DNA of 64,000 bases, taken from Favolaschia claudopus. Its lineage: Eukaryota; Basidiomycota; Agaricomycetes; Agaricales; Mycenaceae. The notes beneath the pieces were generated by a model, which saw only the letters and a program-made list of their open reading frames with translations, ran no database searches and was not told where the DNA came from. Position 1 is the stretch's first letter, and each line of letters opens with the position of its first letter. The DNA lies in assembly GCA_037176885.1 (NCBI GenBank), contig JAWWNJ010000080.1, forward strand, positions 806,001-870,000, written 5' to 3'. Shown piece by piece: positions 21,218-31,904 of the stretch. A program made the translations under genes and the position numbers.

Positions 21218-23263
21218 ATGCGCCGACATCCAAAAATATGCACCGCCATTGCCGCGATCCCTGACCGAGTCAAACAACGGGATGCAATATTTGCAAGGTT
21301 GGATCAGAGCAAAAGCATTCCTTCTGCCCAACCACCGGCTTCGACTTCCACAGCTTCCCCCGCATACCAATATCCACCCCCTCCGCCGCTTTCAAACTTC
21401 TCAATTCCCCCACCATTTTCTGGCTCTATGTCGCCCCCGTCTGACTCGCTTCTCTTCTCCCCTTACCCTGCATCACCGTCCCCGTCTATGTATTCTAATT
21501 CCAGCCTCGAGCCTCCGTCGCCCCACCCAGACTCCCCATATTTAAAGCGGCGGCGAACTTCCACCTCTTCGTTCTCCCAAGGACCACCGGTATGGTCCGC
21601 CGAGCAGCAAGAGGAGTTTGGGCAGGACCTCTGCCGTCTTTTTGTAGCATGCGGCTGGTCTTGGAACGCCGTTGAGAATCCACAGCTCAAAATATTCTTT
21701 CAGAAATATCTTCGCAGTGCTGTTCTCCCTAGCCGTCGAGTTCTTTCAGGCCGCATTCTCGACCAAGAATCCGACAAGGTCATTCAACGCACTCGACTTC
21801 AGATTCAAGGCAAATTAGCAACATATTCTGAGGACGGATGGGCTAATATTGCGAAAACTCATATGAACACGTCACTTTTGAGCGTTGAGTACGAGGTGAG
21901 CGCCTCTTTTACATACCCGGTGACCCTGCACGCTGATTATTGAAGCCTCATCTTCTCCGCACTCACAACATGACTGGGCGTCCCAAAACTGGTGACGAAT
22001 TGTTCGAGATTGTGAAGAGCGACCTTGTCTATGCTAAAGAAACCTACGGGGTGGAGACTATTGCAGTTGTTACAGACGATGGTCCGGATGGTAAAAAGAT
22101 GCGTCGTTTGGTGCGGGAGGAGATGCCGGAACTGGCGACATTTGAATGTTGGGCGCACCAAATCAGTTTAATCACAGGCAATTTTCTAGGTATCAAACTC
22201 CCGTGGATGGAGAGCGTCAAACTTGCGCTTGAAGTCATCAAATGGTTCAATCACCACGGCGTTGCGCTTGATCTCCTGCGCGGTCAACAGCAGCTCATGT
22301 CCGCCAAAACCTTAGCTCTCATCCTCCCCATTGTCACGCGGTGGGTCTCCCAATATTGTTCAGTCCGTCGCATCAAAAAACTTGAAACACCAATACGTAC
22401 TTGTGTCCTCACGCATCAAGAACGACTACGTCTTTGTGGAGGCCGTAAACCCGAACAGATCAAGGCTGCGGAGCGAGTCATCGAGATTGTGGGGGATAAT
22501 GATTTTTGGAAGGATCTGCGGCGGTAAGTCCAGAAACTCGACCGGTGAGTATAATCAAATACATGTTCCAGTGTCGGGGTTTACCTCGAATCTTTTGCTA
22601 TCGCTGCCAATCTCCTGCAGGCTCCGACGTGTCGTCTTGATACCGTGGCAACTTGCCTCGGCAACCTCTTTCGACTGTTTGACTCGGCTCCCGAACCGCT
22701 TGTCAAGAAGACGGTCCACTCCAGTCTCGAGCGGAGATGGGGTAAGACCGATCAAGAACTGATGATTCTGGCTGTTTTTCTCAACCCTTTTATTCGTTCG
22801 CGGACATTTGACCCTTCCAAATTGCCCCCCATGTCGCTTTATCACGGCATCTGTCGCGCGTACGAGCGGTTCTATGGGCGAAGCGCAAGTACCGACATTG
22901 AATTCATGCAAACATTTCAATCGTATCATGACGCCGTCGACTACTATTCCGCGGAAGCTATGTGGTTGGAAGGATTCAAAGAAATGTACGCAACACAGGC
23001 AAGTCTCTTCTTACGCTCAAGGAACGATATTTAATTTGTTGCAATTATAATAGAAGAAACCCCTGGATATTGTTGCCATATGGCGCCGTATGGATATCGG
23101 ACCAGATTTCACAGGGCGCAGCGGCTTCGTCAAACTTGCTATTCGCATTTTGAGTATAGTCCCGAATTCAGCCGGCGCTGAACGAGTTTTCAGTGTTTAT
23201 GGACTCACACACACCAAGCATCGTAACCGGCTCGATCCGTTGAAAGTACATACTCGGTATTGA
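21218..23263 (+). CDS. hAT-family transposase, four exons, N-terminus probably lost
   Basis: Exons 21218-21895, 21946-22523, 22572-22998 and 23054-23263 join in frame across introns of 50, 48 and 55 bp (GT-AG, GT-AG, GC-AG) and end at a TGA, giving about 630 residues. Motifs: N-terminal MRRHPKICTAI resembles the tail of a BED-type zinc finger; then a low-complexity Pro/Ser stretch; HNMTGRPKTGDELFEIV; AVVTDDGPDGKKMRRL (catalytic Asp region); CWAHQISLITGNFL; RWGKTDQELMILAVFLNP; and C-terminal PNSAGAERVFSVYGLTHTKH, the hAT dimerisation domain with ERVFS. No stop or frameshift interrupts the spliced frame. The zinc-finger Cys residues upstream are absent, and a 144-bp repeat starts 30 bp after the stop, so both ends may be cut. 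No element termini were identified. Confidence 0.85.
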
Positions 23264-23292
23264 CAAAAGTAACCGTTAATGCGACGATTGCT

Positions 23293-23436
23293 GAAAAATC
23301 GGTCATTCCGAGGCTTTTCTGGGTGCCGAAAACGTGTTTTCCCGGCCGAGGGATTTCCCCTTGGAGAAGGGAAAACAATGACCCACCGTGGGAATCTGGA
23401 CCGTTTTGCCATCACCCTCGGAATGGAGAAGTTCCC
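23293..23436 (-). repeat. 144-bp dispersed repeat R144, copy 1
   Basis: Minus strand starts GGGAACTTCTCCATTCCGAGG and ends CCTCGGAATGACCGATTTTTC; copies at 31698-31841 (full length) and 50273-50394 (3' truncated). Only a 9-bp inverted core (ATTCCGAGG) is shared by the two ends. Copies are about 95% alike by eye. Confidence 0.75.
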
Positions 23437-25129
23437 TTCATCTTGTGGCTCGTCCCGCGGCTTCCCGTGCCTCAATGCACCTGAAGATGATATGTACAAG
23501 CCAACTCATGCAGGTCATCGACACGTCCCACGCCGCTGAGACGACCCGATAATGCCCAAATTTCGGCCTCTGAGGCTGATTGCGTCTCCGATCGACATCG
23601 CGACTTCGCGCCCGTAAGACGCGTTCAAGTGCAGTCAAGTGCCTCATCCGGGTGCTCTGACGACTATGAAACGTTTGAATTCTTTTGAGCTTGCCAACTA
23701 TCCCCTCCCACCTCTCTTTGACCGGCACGAGGGACATGGTATGACCATGATTTGCATCGCTGATTCGCTCGTCAACCGCTCGTTTCCGCCACGATCTCAT
23801 TCCCAATCACCAATTTCTGCAACACGCCATCGGCCACCTTGTATTCTGATTAAAGGTGCGTGTGTCATTAACTCTCTCCCCCTCGTCGGTCTCATCCACC
23901 TCCCTTCAGCTCCTTCTGCTGAGCGCGAAAATGTGTCTCTCCTCCTCTTTGCCCCTCCTCCCTCGCCGCCCGCCGCCATCGTCCCCAAGGGAACTTGACA
24001 GCATGTCGTCAATCAGGCTTTGACACCGCTGCCTTCCTCGCCAACACTCCGCCTTCTACCTCAAATCCTCCATCCAAGCCCCACACCGCCGCCATTCGCT
24101 CGTTTCCGATCTCCACCAATCCTGCCCCTCAAGCCCTCGACACGGCGCTCCCGCTACTCCCTCTTCGCCGCTCTCTCAACGCCGTTTCCCACGCGACCGC
24201 AATCCCCCGCGCTTCTCTCGCCATCACCACCCCTTCGTCTCCCGCCGCCACCAACTATCCCGACCCCACCGTCTTCTGACCGGACAACACCTAAGTCCCC
24301 GCCTCGCGCCATCAAACGCGCAGTTTCGACTCTAAAATTCAGCAAGTCAGCATCCAATCTAAGTTAGTAGAACGAGCGAAATCGACGTGCGCGGTGAGTC
24401 GCTTCGCCATACATTTATCAGCACTGATTTATTGAGTGACTTCTGGGGTGACTCTCAAGACGGTGCCGGCTTCACTCTCGTGAGTTTCGTATAGGTCGGC
24501 TTTGCGGCCCAGTTGAAGCTAAGGTAGGATTCTACAGGTATCGCGAACACTTGTTCTGTTATGTCGCTTGCTAACGGGAATTTCTTTGAATAGATCGGTC
24601 GACATGAATTTGGACCTTCGAAGGTATGTAAGATATAAGATATAGTATATACAATAGCTAACATATGGTGGACAGCACCAGCTCATTATGCGCGCCAGTA
24701 ATAAAAAGTACATTGTCGTCTGTAAGAGAACCTCGCTGATTCCGCCCCCACTCATATTGCGAAACAACGGGACGACGCGCACCATTCAAAAAGGTGCATC
24801 ATTACCTAGAGGAGAATCTCGCTGACCTCACTCCCACTTGACACTTAGATTTCGTGAACAATATGTGGTTTGGTTACAGCTAAGTGCCGTCACATCGAGC
24901 GACGAATATGATTCTGAGATATGTCATAGATTCACCAAAAACGTGTCTAGGTGAGTGCTGTGCAATGGTGAATACTTTTACGATTCTGATATGGAGTTGG
25001 ATAGGAGACGGCGCGTCGGGCGTGGTCTTAGAGGATATTTGCTCGGCCAGTGAGTGGGTAGCTCATGGAAGTTCCTTAACTGATTCCCTTTGCTAGGATT
25101 GTGAGGATTATCAATTGCAGGGGTATAAT
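23437..25129. other. No recognised gene; proline-rich frames at 23995-24362
   Basis: Frames at 23995-24279 and 24020-24367 (+) are rich in Pro, Ser and Ala; the second ends AIKRAVSTLKFSKSASNLS. This looks like a protein C-terminus but I cannot assign it. A short near-tandem pair (GAGAACCTCGCTGATTCCGC / GAGAATCTCGCTGACCTCAC) is at 24726-24830. Confidence 0.35.
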
Positions 25130-25457
25130 GGTCTATAGTACAGCTTGGGGGTAGTAGTAGTATGTAGATTGAATAGTAATACAAGATTTTATCACGAATT
25201 GGATCGAGCGCAACCAAAGAGTACAATGACTGTGAGGGTACTGCTCGGCTGACTGTGAAGGCGCGGCTGCACTGACTGTGGGCCACGGTCGCGCTGGCTG
25301 TGGTAGCGCAGCCAGGTTGACCGCGAAATTGGCCATAACGCAGCTGAGATGGCCGTGCGGGCACAGTCATGCCGACCGCGGTCGCGCGGTCAGGCTGGCC
25401 CCATGCCACGGCCGAACGAGCCAGCGCACGCGCGGCTGTTCCGGCTGCGACTTCTCT
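25130..25457. repeat. GC-rich degenerate GACCG/GGCTG repeat
   Basis: Reiterated GGCTGACCGCGG-like units. Similar wording (GCAGCCAGGTTGACCGCG versus GCAGCCAGGCTGACCGCG) is found at 52608-52640 at the 3' edge of the Copia gag element, so this may be a diverged retroelement end. Confidence 0.4.
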
Positions 25458-26280
25458 CTACAGTGTTAAGTTGTCCTCCGCATTCAAGACATCAACAAAT
25501 GCCTGCCGCGCTGTAAAGTTTGCTCCTGCGGCCAAGGTGGACTTCTCGGAGGACCACAAAATCACCTTCTTGTGGAGCGCCTCGAGTTGCTGAGGGATTT
25601 TGTAGTATAGCCGCATATTGGAGTCAGTGATTGTGTTAGACTGGAAATTAACCTGCGCATTCCACCACGGGGTGAATTTATTCTCCCAGTCAATGTTCTT
25701 GTGGTGCTCGTGCGGAGGGTGCACTTTGCCAGTTTTGCGGAACTCTTGGCGATTGTAATTGGCTTTGAAGAAGACGATCTCGCGCATTGTGTGCGCCGGA
25801 AGAAGGGGATAAAGAACACGTTAGCGGAGCTGAAGATAGCGATACCGGTTTGTTGGTTTGATGGATAATCGCGTCAGAACGTGAACCGGAGTGTCGCGAT
25901 GATGGGGTACACCAGTAACGCGAGGGCAGGGGAGTGTGGTAATGTCGTATGTTTCTGCGAGAGACGTTGAGATGGGAGGATGCCGATTGTTTCGGATGTA
26001 GCAATCTGTGTTGATAGCACGCGAGGGAGCGGGAATGAGGGCTTGAGACCAGCCATTGTAGCCAGCTCTGCAATCTCGTCTCGAATCCAAATGTCGTGGT
26101 GACCGCAATATTTGACTCCCGTACGGTTGTAAAACCCAACCTGTAGCATATTGTAAAATAAGAAGAGGAAAGCGATTGAAAATTCTGACCCTCTTGTTCC
26201 AACGATGAATCCAGTTGATCAGCAGGCATTCAGCAACTCCGGAGATGCTCGTAGAGACCCAAAAATCCGCCGAACCACCA
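25458..26280 (-). pseudogene. Uncharacterised agaricomycete gene, frameshifted
   Basis: Minus-strand order: AECLLINWIHRWNKR (about 26230-26190), an intron of about 50 bp, VGFYNRTGVKYCGHHDIWI (about 26135), RDEIAELATMAG, a serine-rich linker in shifted frames, then REIVFFKANYNRQEFRKTG, FTPWWNAQVNFQSNTITDSN, KIPQQLEALHKKVILWSSEK and a stop at 25458. The pieces read as one polypeptide needing two or three frame changes between about 25960 and 25790. I recall similar sequences only as hypothetical proteins in mushrooms; no function can be given. Confidence 0.5.
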
Positions 26281-26517
26281 TGTGGAAACCACCTTCAACT
26301 GAGTTTGTTCCGCGCACCGTACGATACAGATTCAAACCATCGCGGTCTTTCCCATCAGATCTGAGATAGTAAAGGGAAATACCCTGAGGGTCGGAAAGAT
26401 AACCAATCGGAACAGTGTCGAGGAGATGAGCAACATTTCTCTTGCATCGTCAGAAAAAAAAAGGGTCCTTGTGTTTTCTTTGTTGAGCATTGAATATTGG
26501 CATATGCGTTGAATAAT

Positions 26518-26728
26518 AGAGGGTTTGCGAAGAGCCATTGGAGCCATTGAATGGCTACCGATTTCCGTATTAGGAAAGTTTGATGGGCTAAACTTTTATG
26601 TCGAAGTCAAGAAGAGCTATTTGGAATGAAAATTGGATGCTCAGACCGGGGGTAGCTTTCGTCAATACGCCGGAATTCGGGCACTTGCGTAGCCATTAGC
26701 CATTCAATGGCTGCATCGCAAACAGGCT
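26518..26728. mobile_element. 211-bp MITE, copy 1, AAT duplication
   Basis: Ends AGAGGGTTTGCGAAGAGCC and inverse of AGCCTGTTTGCGATGCAGCC, each continuing into CATTGAATGGCTA. Flanked by AAT (26515-26517, 26729-26731). The copy at 33491-33701 has the same length, differs at one base by eye and also has AAT flanks. 3-bp duplication suggests PIF/Harbinger or CACTA mobilisation. Confidence 0.88.
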
Positions 26729-26885
26729 AATCTGGTGAGTCGATCCTCCGCTCGGGAATGTATCGGCGGATGCGGCGGTTATGTAAGAGCATCAGCTTTG
26801 GCGCGTTTGGCGTATTCCCAGTTGATCCGTGCGAGACCGCAAAAAGTAACTTGAGTGAGCTTACTTGTACTTTGATGGGCGGTTC

Positions 26886-27139
26886 AGGCCCCCGGTCACT
26901 ACCTACTAGGTTTGTCACATTGAAAACCCGAATTTCGGCCTGATTTACTCTATTTTTCGGCACTGATGGGGCTCTGGCGGCTTCAAAAATCACGCGCAAA
27001 CGCTTAGTTTAGAGGAGCTGCGTCGTTCTATCTAGTCAAAACCTCGGTCAGATGGCTGGTTCGCGAAATAGACCTCTCAGACTCGACCTTGTTTTACTCT
27101 ATGGATGTGACGAACCTATATGTCAGTGACCGGGGGCCT
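26886..27139. mobile_element. hAT-like MITE B, 8-bp TSD
   Basis: Ends AGGCCCCCGGTCACTAC and inverse …AGTGACCGGGGGCCT; flanked by perfect GGCGGTTC (26878-26885, 27140-27147). Sister of 12239-12656, sharing ends and TTTACTCTAT motifs but only 254 bp long. Confidence 0.9.
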
Positions 27140-27157
27140 GGCGGTTCCGCTGGCTGA

Positions 27158-27845
27158 GGTAACTTTACTTAACTTTACTTGACTTTACTTAACTTGACTT
27201 TACTTTTCCCACGCTTGGCGAAACTAACTTGTACTTGTACGGCTAGTATGTTAGAAGATCTAAGACATGTGAGAGCATTTCTAGCCCATTATTTAGTGGT
27301 TTATTCGCAGTATCTGGTCTCTCAGGTGTTCAATAGCCCTCTTGAATGATATTCTTGATCAATAATCACTTTGCCACTTGTTCACCGTTCCTTTCAATCA
27401 TAAAAAGCAGTAGATGCCTCTGTACGTCTTCTAGAGCATATACTAGAGTCAAATAGGCTATCACAAGGACACAGGACACTGCGGTAATCGAAGGATTTCC
27501 CGATTACGCTGGTATGTTCAAATTTCCAAATTAGGCAATCTGCGGAGTTGTTTGCGGTCGTACAGAATTCAGATTATTTCATGTGAGGAGCGCAACTGAA
27601 GGTATATATTGACCTACTGCACACAATAGTAGGTACAGGCGGTAAGTTGGTGCTTCCCTTGACCGCAACTTAGTTAAAACTTACCATCAGGTGTAATACC
27701 GCTCAAAGACTAATTATAAGTATCCATTGTGTCACTAAAATCAGTTTTGAGGGACTCAAACTGACTCAATATCGCAGTAGTACAGGTAACTTCACTTTAC
27801 TTTACTTTACTTAGCTATACTTAACTTTACTTGACCGGCCAAGTA
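27158..27845 (+). repeat. Degenerate ACTTT arrays
   Basis: Runs of ACTTTACTTAACTTTACTTG at 27165-27220 and CACTTTACTTTACTTTACTT at 27788-27832, with unique sequence between. Similar looser arrays at 29385-29560 and 29980-30015. Confidence 0.55.
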
Positions 27846-30800
27846 CATCAGCAAAAGTAACTTATGCCATCAGATGGCATCAATTACGGCCAAGTTACAT
27901 CAATTACCGCCAAGTAACCCAAGTCAAAGGGATTTCGAGGCGTATACTACACTATTCGAGCATATCTAGTGCGTTTCGAGCATAAACATACTATTTTCAA
28001 GCTTTCTTGAAATGTCTTGGCCAAAGTACGCAGGTTTTGATGTCATCCGGGAACGTTTGCTTGGCAATGCTTCAAGTAAATCTTACTGGAAGTATAACGC
28101 AAAAATCAGTGCCATTGTGACATTGTCTATTGACCTCTTTGAAGTTGCGCTTAAGCTAGTGATAGGCAGGTAACTGGGTTCGTCCTTCAGTTAGTCTGTA
28201 TTTTGCCACGGGGTGATGCACGGAGGTGGGAATAATGCCGTATTAATGTACGAATTGGGAAATAGTTCCCACCCGCTATTCACCTTATACTACCACTGTG
28301 CCCCCGTCAATTGCCTAAATTTTGAGACACGACGCTCGAATTAACATAGTCGAGCAGGTATATAAAGTTTGAGTGAGTTATTTCACTCAGTGCGACAGGA
28401 ATTCACAACACCGCGGGTGGCCGGCGGCCAGCCCACCAAATTGCGATCTCCCTCAATTTTGAGCCATTTCCTTCCATTCAAGTGAGTAACATCATTGAAA
28501 TGAGTTGCCAAAGGTACCCCGCACAGCAGAGTAACTAAAAACACGTAGCAGAATGCACAACGACGCGATTGATTCGACTGGATTAAAATCATTACGGCAT
28601 TTGGCTCACCTCCAATCGCCGATGACAGCAACTTGACAGACTACAACAAACCGCAGGTACGAGGATATATTTTGTTGTAGCGTCTGTTTACAAGAGACTA
28701 TCCTTCAGTCCAAATCCGAGCTAAAATAGCTAGTAAGTCGTCGAAATCCACTGAGAAAGGTTACCAGAAGAAACCCTCGCTGTATTTCCCCAGGCTGTGA
28801 GTAGTCTATGGTGGGTTTGCTAGTTTACATACTGAGACAGTAAAACAAAGCAAGGGATGGGCTTACCTCTGAGTTTTGGAGGCGGGCAATGAGAAACGTT
28901 CGTCCAGGTGTTCTGGCTTTTACATTGGACGCCAGCCAGAAGATGAACATGCCATATTGTGTGCTTCAGTCGAATTTGATTCGCACAAGACTCGGGTCTG
29001 TTCCAAGCTCAGCAAGTTGAACAGCAGATACTGTTTCGCCACTAGTAATGCGGAACAGAATGATTGCTAAAGGGTTACCGCTTCCACTCCTTTTATATGC
29101 CGCGGTATTTATTTTGGCCCTCTGGGTGCGCATAACAATTCAGCGCCTACTTCTACATAAACCTGGCTCACGGCTTGCTACCAAAGTTTTGCTGAAATCA
29201 ACCGGTACTCAAGTTACCTCGAATCCATGTCTCCTCGTTCTACCAAGCGAACCAACCTCTGGTAGCTACCGGTTACTTGCCTGGGGTCTTTCAAACGTCA
29301 ACTTCGATGCCATACCGCAAATTCTCTCATTTCCCGGTGATAATTAATACAAGGGGCCCGGGGAGGATTAACTGTATGCAGCAAACTTACGTTTTACTTA
29401 CTGCACTTTTACTTTACTTTGTTTTTCTTCCCATCTCCGAGTCTCCGCGCAGGTTGCTTTACTGCCAGTGTACTTCAAGTTCACTTTGGTTTGATTTAGT
29501 ATACTTTCACTTGGCTTTACTTCGATTCACTGTACTCGACTTTAACCAATACTTCTACCATTTTGAAGTGTACTAAGACTGTCTTTACTGGATGTACCGC
29601 TCTGTTCTTCCTTCGGCCTGGGCCGAACAACTATGGCTACGCTCACTGACAGGGCCGAATCTCGGTATCGTGGCCGGCAGTCATGCGGCATGTGTCGGAC
29701 GTTCGGGATTGATGTGTGGAAGTCGAAACACGGCCGGCAAGTTTGTCTGTCCCTTAATATCAAATTTAGCTCCCCGTTGACACACAGAGAAGAAGAGAGT
29801 TCAATATGGCGGCTCGAAAATTGCGCCAGATAATTTTATTTCTCCGCCTACTCCGCGTGCTTAATGTAAGTAATCTACTTCTATATCTTCGAGTTCAATC
29901 TGAGTTGCCCCTCACGGTGTTTCCCCCCGCTCTCTCTGTTTCCCTTCGTTTAGTTTATTTGACTGTCCTCTAACCCTGTACTTTACTTGACTTTACTATA
30001 CTGTACTTCTGCTTTATTACGGGCCATAGAGTGCTGTACAATGCATCTCATGAAAACGGCACAACTTATCATATGGAGCACTCCGGAGTCATCGCCGGTA
30101 AGTCAGGCCATCAAGCTAATTAGAAAGGGGAGGGTGACCCAATGCCCTCTTATCCGTCACCTAGATTTGGAGCTCGGGCGAACTGACAGATTGTCTGCTT
30201 TTCTATTCAACCTTCCTCTGCGATTCTGCGGGCGCCTCAGCTCGTTTTACCTAGGGCTCAGTCAATGAAACTACACCTTACCGGAGTGAATGCAATGTAT
30301 TCCCGTCTTGCAACAAGCAACGGGATTGGTTGCCGACTCGGAAGATCGCATCTTTGGCATTTGCAGACCTTGATCACAAAGGACTTGATCTCTTACTTGA
30401 TCGTCCTTCACCCCGAAATCTGGCTGTAAATTCAAGAAACTCGAACTCCACGATAGCAAAGAAAAACTAACGGAAGGTATTCGCCCGATTATCATAGCGC
30501 TTTCCACTCAATTCCCGATATAATGTTGGATGGCACTGGCAGGCCAGTTTGATGATATTGTTTTGACTCATAGTTCATTCGGTCGAACGAAAGAAATAGT
30601 AGTTGAGTAGTACTATAAGCAAAAATAGATTCCGAACAGTTTTGACGAGAATATCACCGCCCAGTGAGATGCCCTACGCTTTCCCAGAATCTGAACCGGA
30701 TATCGACGTCGAATAGGCAAACGCGTGAAAAGTGTACACACCGACAACGGTCGATACAGTATAACCAGTCTTAAGGCACCTCCGACTCAGTTTCGGAGAA

Positions 30801-31697
30801 TAGCATTTCTGTATGCCCGATACTCCATTTGTTTCACCGGGGGTTGTAATTTGAGGTTTGATTTTCACGTTCGGGTCGAGGGAGATAGTGAACGATTGAT
30901 AGAAGGCGTCAATAAACGCAGTGTTCTTGTAGAAGGGAAATATACCGACGATTTCGGTAATGTCGATGAAGACGAAAGGGAATGACCGAGGACGTTGACA
31001 GTTTACGGCGGGGCGGAAGGTCATTTCACTTTACAAAACAAATAAGTACCTAGTTGAAAAACACGTAAACCGGAAATAGTATATCCGTACCTTTAAAGGA
31101 CGGCCTGCAAAGGCGCGAAGCAGGTATTATGCGGGACAGACGAAGATTTCGGAGGCAAATGAGCGGAAATTGTTGGGCAACCGGCACGGTCCTTACAATC
31201 ACCCACGACAGCGTTCAGTTAGGAAGTAACTTTGGTTCGCCCAATCCTTTATATAAGGCGTAAACCTCGTCGATTGAGCCGTCAGCCTACGCGAACTGAC
31301 TAAAGATGCTCATTTGGAGCCATACCTTCAACATTGTTGGCCTGCTGGGAATGTACTTGAGTCGGTTTCGCTGACGAGTTTTAATTTTAAGATCCGAGAA
31401 CATTTGCTCGATACGGCCCCAGGCCAGCAATGATCCCCAGAATGCGAATAGCGAAACTATCAAGCTCGCGGACTTCAGGGACGGCAAGAGCAACAGAGTG
31501 AGCCTGAGATCCCCGGGCCGAAGAATTAGTCCTTCGACGGAGGGGTATCAATTCATCTTGGTGTGAGAAAGAGAAGAAAAATCGCCAGAGACCGTTAGAT
31601 ATAACGCAAATAAGGCCGTACGGTGCGAAGAAGCGCGGAGAACCAAGGAGAGAGCCAAGAGAGTCTAGAGAGGAAGGAGAGAGGTGGCAAGAAACGG
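27846..31697. other. No recognised gene
   Basis: Frames such as 28383-28631 (-), 29048-29347 (+), 30674-31024 (-) and 30725-30985 (+) show no motif I recognise. 27840-27915 contains inverted pieces (GTAACTTATGCCATC / GATGGCATCAATTACGG, and repeated AATTACGGCCAAGT / AATTACCGCCAAGT). ACTTT-type arrays occur at 29385-29560 and 29980-30015. No structural RNA is recognised. Confidence 0.35.
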
Positions 31698-31841
31698 GGG
31701 AACTTCTCCATTCCGAGGGTGATGGCAAAACGGTCCAGATTCCCACGGTGGGTCATTGTTTTCCCTTCTCCAAGGGGAAATCCCTCGGCCGGGAAAACGC
31801 GTTTTCGGCATCCAGAAAAGCCTCGGAATGACCGATTTTTC
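31698..31841 (+). repeat. 144-bp dispersed repeat R144, copy 2
   Basis: Full-length, same orientation as copy 3 and opposite to copy 1. Starts GGGAACTTCTCC, ends GACCGATTTTTC. Flanks AACGG and CAATG give no duplication. Confidence 0.75.
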
Positions 31842-31904
31842 CAATGCATGGGTGCTTCTGAAAGAATATCTTCAAAATAATCAATTTGCATCCACGTTCA
31901 ACCA

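Noticed and set aside
27158..30015. Telomere-like repeats (ACTTT arrays)
   Set aside because: The unit and its degeneracy do not fit TTAGGG-type telomeres.
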